Below, piece after piece: positions 61,797 to 64,000 of a DNA stretch of 64,000 bases. The notes beneath the pieces are model-generated. The model ran no database searches and was not told the origin of the DNA. It saw only the letters and a list, made by a program, of their open reading frames with translations. The stretch's first letter is position 1. Every line of letters starts with the position of its first letter. Position numbers and translations under genes: made by a program. This DNA comes from Spisula solida. Taxonomy: Eukaryota; Mollusca; Bivalvia; Venerida; Mactridae. Where the stretch lies: contig OX365948.1 of assembly GCA_947247005.1 (NCBI GenBank), positions 10,343,455-10,407,454 of the forward strand. The letters are read 5' to 3'.

Positions 61797-61913
61797 CTCT
61801 TGATTGGAGTCCATGGCGAAGATTGAGTTGAACCATGATGATGTGGGACTTGTGTACCATGATGAAGTGAGGATGGAGGAGTCTATTGAAGTGATAGGAT
61901 TGTTTAAATCATG
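61797..61913 (+). other. Exon-like segment N4, frame uncertain
   Basis: Acceptor TTGCATTTACAG and donor ATG|GTAAAC flank 117 nt. The phase-1 reading begins ALDWSPWRRLS then stops. A second frame is open to the end (MAKIELNHDDVGLVYHDEVR, then MEESIEVIGLF). It is probably related to N1 at 38518 and N3 at 56952. Whether it is functional is unclear. Confidence 0.4.
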
Positions 61914-62380
61914 GTAAACTATATACTGTAAACTATAATCCAGTTAGGATCTGTTGACAGTGATGTAGCCGTTCATGTGTACACAGATGATTACAACCAT
62001 TGTCTGAATAGGTAGTGCGAATATAGTTTGTTAGTTTGAAATTATGGTGTGATTGAAGGTAGCTAGCTATAATTACTGGAATCATTGTGTTCTTGCATTG
62101 GAATTGATTATTGAAATATACCAAAAAAAACACTAACTGGTTAATATTAACTTGTTAATATAGATGGATAGATGTTTTGACTATGAATATAGTTTCATAA
62201 TTCCATCAACCAAAGCACTGTAAAATTGTAAAAAAAATTTATTCCTCCACAAGCGGAGAAGATCCTGGTTTCTAGTGGAAGGGTTCTTCATAGGATTTTG
62301 ACCAAGAAACACGTTTGGTGGGTCAGCTGCAGTATATTGAAGAACTAATACAATAAGCCCTTTTCAATATTATATAATTA
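61914..62380. other. Intron-like, nothing recognised
   Basis: AT-rich. The start (GGTAAACTATATACTG) resembles the sequence after exon N1 and its copy-2 equivalent, as expected for related introns. Confidence 0.35.
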
Positions 62381-62640
62381 TATACCCGCACAACGAGTTA
62401 TAAGGGGGGTATACTGGATTCAGCTTGTCCGTCTTGTCTGTCTGTAGAGGCATTCTTGTGGACGCAACTCCTTCTACAATTTTGGCAGGATTTCGCTAAA
62501 ACTTTCAGATGAACAATCTTAACATATAAATTTGCATGAAGAAAGGAATTTACACTGCGATGAAATTTGGCAGAATTATGGCCCTTTGCTGCCGTGGGTG
62601 TATTAGTCTGCCAAATGGCGAAAGCTCTAGTAATGTTAAT
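62381..62640. mobile_element. Pearl-like repeat, right part missing
   Basis: The hairpin TATACCCGCACAACGAGTTA...GGGGGGTATA is followed by TTGTCCGTCTTGTCTGTCTG and one core-like unit (GAAATTTGGCAGAATTATGG). No right end is seen before the SINE at 62657. Confidence 0.5.
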
Positions 62641-62656
62641 TATGTTAATAATATAA

Positions 62657-63092
62657 GCGGATTTAGCTCAATGGTAACACACTGGACTTTCAATCCAGAG
62701 GTTGTGGGTTCAATCCCTGGCATCGGAACTTGACATTTCTGAAATATTTCTGATAGTTAACGCTATATCTGACCGTGGGTAATGCAAAGTATCTGGAAGT
62801 TCCAGGAAGCTGTATCGGTGCTATGCACCGGGAACATTAAAGAACCAGGCTGTCTATTCAAAATAAGAGCTAGGCGCACTTCTGCACCCCTGGACATGCC
62901 TGTATCTAATGTCTCTCTCTCCCTTCAGGGGCTTTATCTGTTTTCCCTCTTGTCAGATCATGCTGTATCTGCACTGGTAGAGGATGCACCTGCACCCTTG
63001 TGGCTGCAACACTACAATGTAAAGTGCCTTTGAATGTGTGTTCTCTTGAAAAAGGTGCTATATAAATCTGGTATATTAGTTTTTTTTTTATT
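62657..63092 (+). repeat. tRNA-headed SINE, copy 2
   Basis: Same head and body as at 54005, including GGCATCGGAACTTGACATTT and the GGTGCTATATAAATCTGGTA tail. The anticodon loop reads CTTTCAA instead of CTGTCAA. Confidence 0.82.
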
Positions 63093-63203
63093 TAACGAGT
63101 CACGTGCCTTTAAATAGCAGCCATACGTTGAGTTGATGATATACTCTGGTTAGACTGTATATAGTATACATTATACATGTTTATTTTTTATCTTATTGTA
63201 CAG

Positions 63204-63305
63204 GTTAACCTTCAAGACATTGTTGAACCATATACCTCCATGAATTTTAACTGTTTATGGAAGTTACAGTCCAGACTTCAAGAAGAGAATGTTGCTGAAA
63301 CCATG
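63204..63305 (+). CDS. Exon M of an unrecognised protein (intact relative of I1 and I')
   Basis: Acceptor TTGTACAG and donor ATG|GTAAGC bound 34 open codons in phase 0: VNLQDIVEPYTSMNFNCLWK then LQSRLQEENVAETM. The copies at 38910 and 53044 have two stops where this one reads Gln and Glu codons, so this copy has been kept open. No family recognised. The gene runs on past the window. Confidence 0.55.
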
Positions 63306-64000
63306 GTAAGCTATATGCTGTAATTCACCGTATCATTTTTTGTGATTGAAGCTGGCTAGTCAAATTTTATTTTGATCAGTGTGTACTAGTATTGGAATTT
63401 ATTGTTGAAATATACAAAAGATAATATTAATAGTAGCTTCTTAGGATATATATACAGTAACACCTTGTTATCTCGAGGACACATTGAGACAATCCAAATG
63501 CTCGAGATAAGCCAGATGCTCGAAATATCCGAAGTACAGGGTGTTAAAAAAGTTCGTTCTCAAATTTTTAGTTTCAATAGTTGATTTTTCTGAAGTCAGA
63601 AGAATATACAATTTTCAGGTTAAATTCGAGAGGGTTCTACCATTGCTCTTATCTTTCGAGCATTATTTGAAGTTATTTTAATAAGATATTAAAATTGTAC
63701 ACTGCATACAACGTTCAGATAAAATTTAGTATGAAATCAAATTTTGAGAACAAACTTTTTTAACACCCTGTATATGATGAATTGTTGTTATGACTAAGTG
63801 TAACTGTGTTACAATGAAAATGTGTTTGATTCATGTATTTGGTTGTAACTACGAATATCGTCATTGTTTATAGTCAAGTCTTACGCAATTTGAATCGTGA
63901 TGACATTTGCCGAACTCAACAAATTGCTTATTAAAGTCATATTGAATACTTTTACATTAAATATCTAACTCCATTTAACAGTTGTAATAGATGTTAGCAC
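63306..64000. other. Intron-like sequence with repeat fragments
   Basis: CAGTAACACCTTGTTATCTCGAG near 63457 resembles a pogo/Tigger end. A small MITE is listed separately. Nothing else seen. Confidence 0.4.
63537..63770. mobile_element. 234-bp MITE, Tc1/mariner type
   Basis: Inverted ends CAGGGTGTTAAAAAAGTTCG (about 28 bp with one or two changes) are flanked by TA (63535-63536, 63771-63772). It has inserted into a pogo-like sequence. Confidence 0.85.

Overview
The window is animal nuclear DNA, AT-rich, with GT-AG introns and dense interspersed repeats. Several signs point to a bivalve mollusc or a close lophotrochozoan. These are a RING-less TRIM protein of the type expanded in bivalves, several repeats built like bivalve 'pearl' (Helentron-type) elements (hairpin end, short GTC/CAGT microsatellite, ~155-170 bp core repeats, CTCTTGTT-type end), and tRNA-headed SINEs. 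The species cannot be named from sequence alone.

Layout. 1-7 kb: two minus-strand genes, an intronless B-box/coiled-coil (TRIM-like) protein (1937-3850) and an orphan seven-helix receptor (5013-6632) whose start codon lies in an 18-nt exon. 7-18.6 kb: no gene recognised; tandem arrays (8.2, 10.4-11.2, 12.3-12.5 kb), a duplicated segment (13.3/14.0 kb) and a dead mariner-like element (14433-16577) that contains a pearl-like repeat. 18.7-24.3 kb: a complete nine-exon DEPTOR gene (DEP-DEP-linker-PDZ, 435 aa), the best supported gene here. 24.7-30.6 kb: a 29-bp satellite, another pearl-like element and gene-free DNA. 30.7-64 kb: a plus-strand transcription unit that starts at a TATA box with a short hydrophobic first exon. 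It continues into exons resembling ASCC2, then into exons of an unrecognised conserved protein.

The ASCC2-like block occurs twice. Copy 1 (32.06-44.26 kb) can be read in one frame across nine exons. Copy 2 (45.61-53.86 kb) has lost exon D, has a frameshift in exon C and a stop in exon E. In both copies exon E carries an in-frame 42-bp (14-residue) tandem expansion, 9 units in copy 1 and 15 in copy 2. Comparing the copies gives filled and empty sites for several transposons. One is a 4.5-kb LINE insertion with a 12-bp target duplication that itself holds two nested mariner-like elements, a pearl-like element and a hAT-like MITE. Past copy 2 lie further exons (K, L, N, M), SINEs and a 4.6-kb higher-order satellite whose 174-bp unit holds four related sub-repeats.

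The most unusual observations are: perfect palindromic estrogen-response-type and DR1 nuclear-receptor sites repeated inside the pearl-like element at 15 kb (with DR2 sites in another at 26 kb); the in-frame exon expansion in a chimeric-looking ASCC2 paralogue; the satellite that incorporates an intron 3' end; and a DSGxxT phosphodegron candidate in the DEPTOR linker. All exon structures were worked out by eye from splice sites and phases. No alignments or searches were run.
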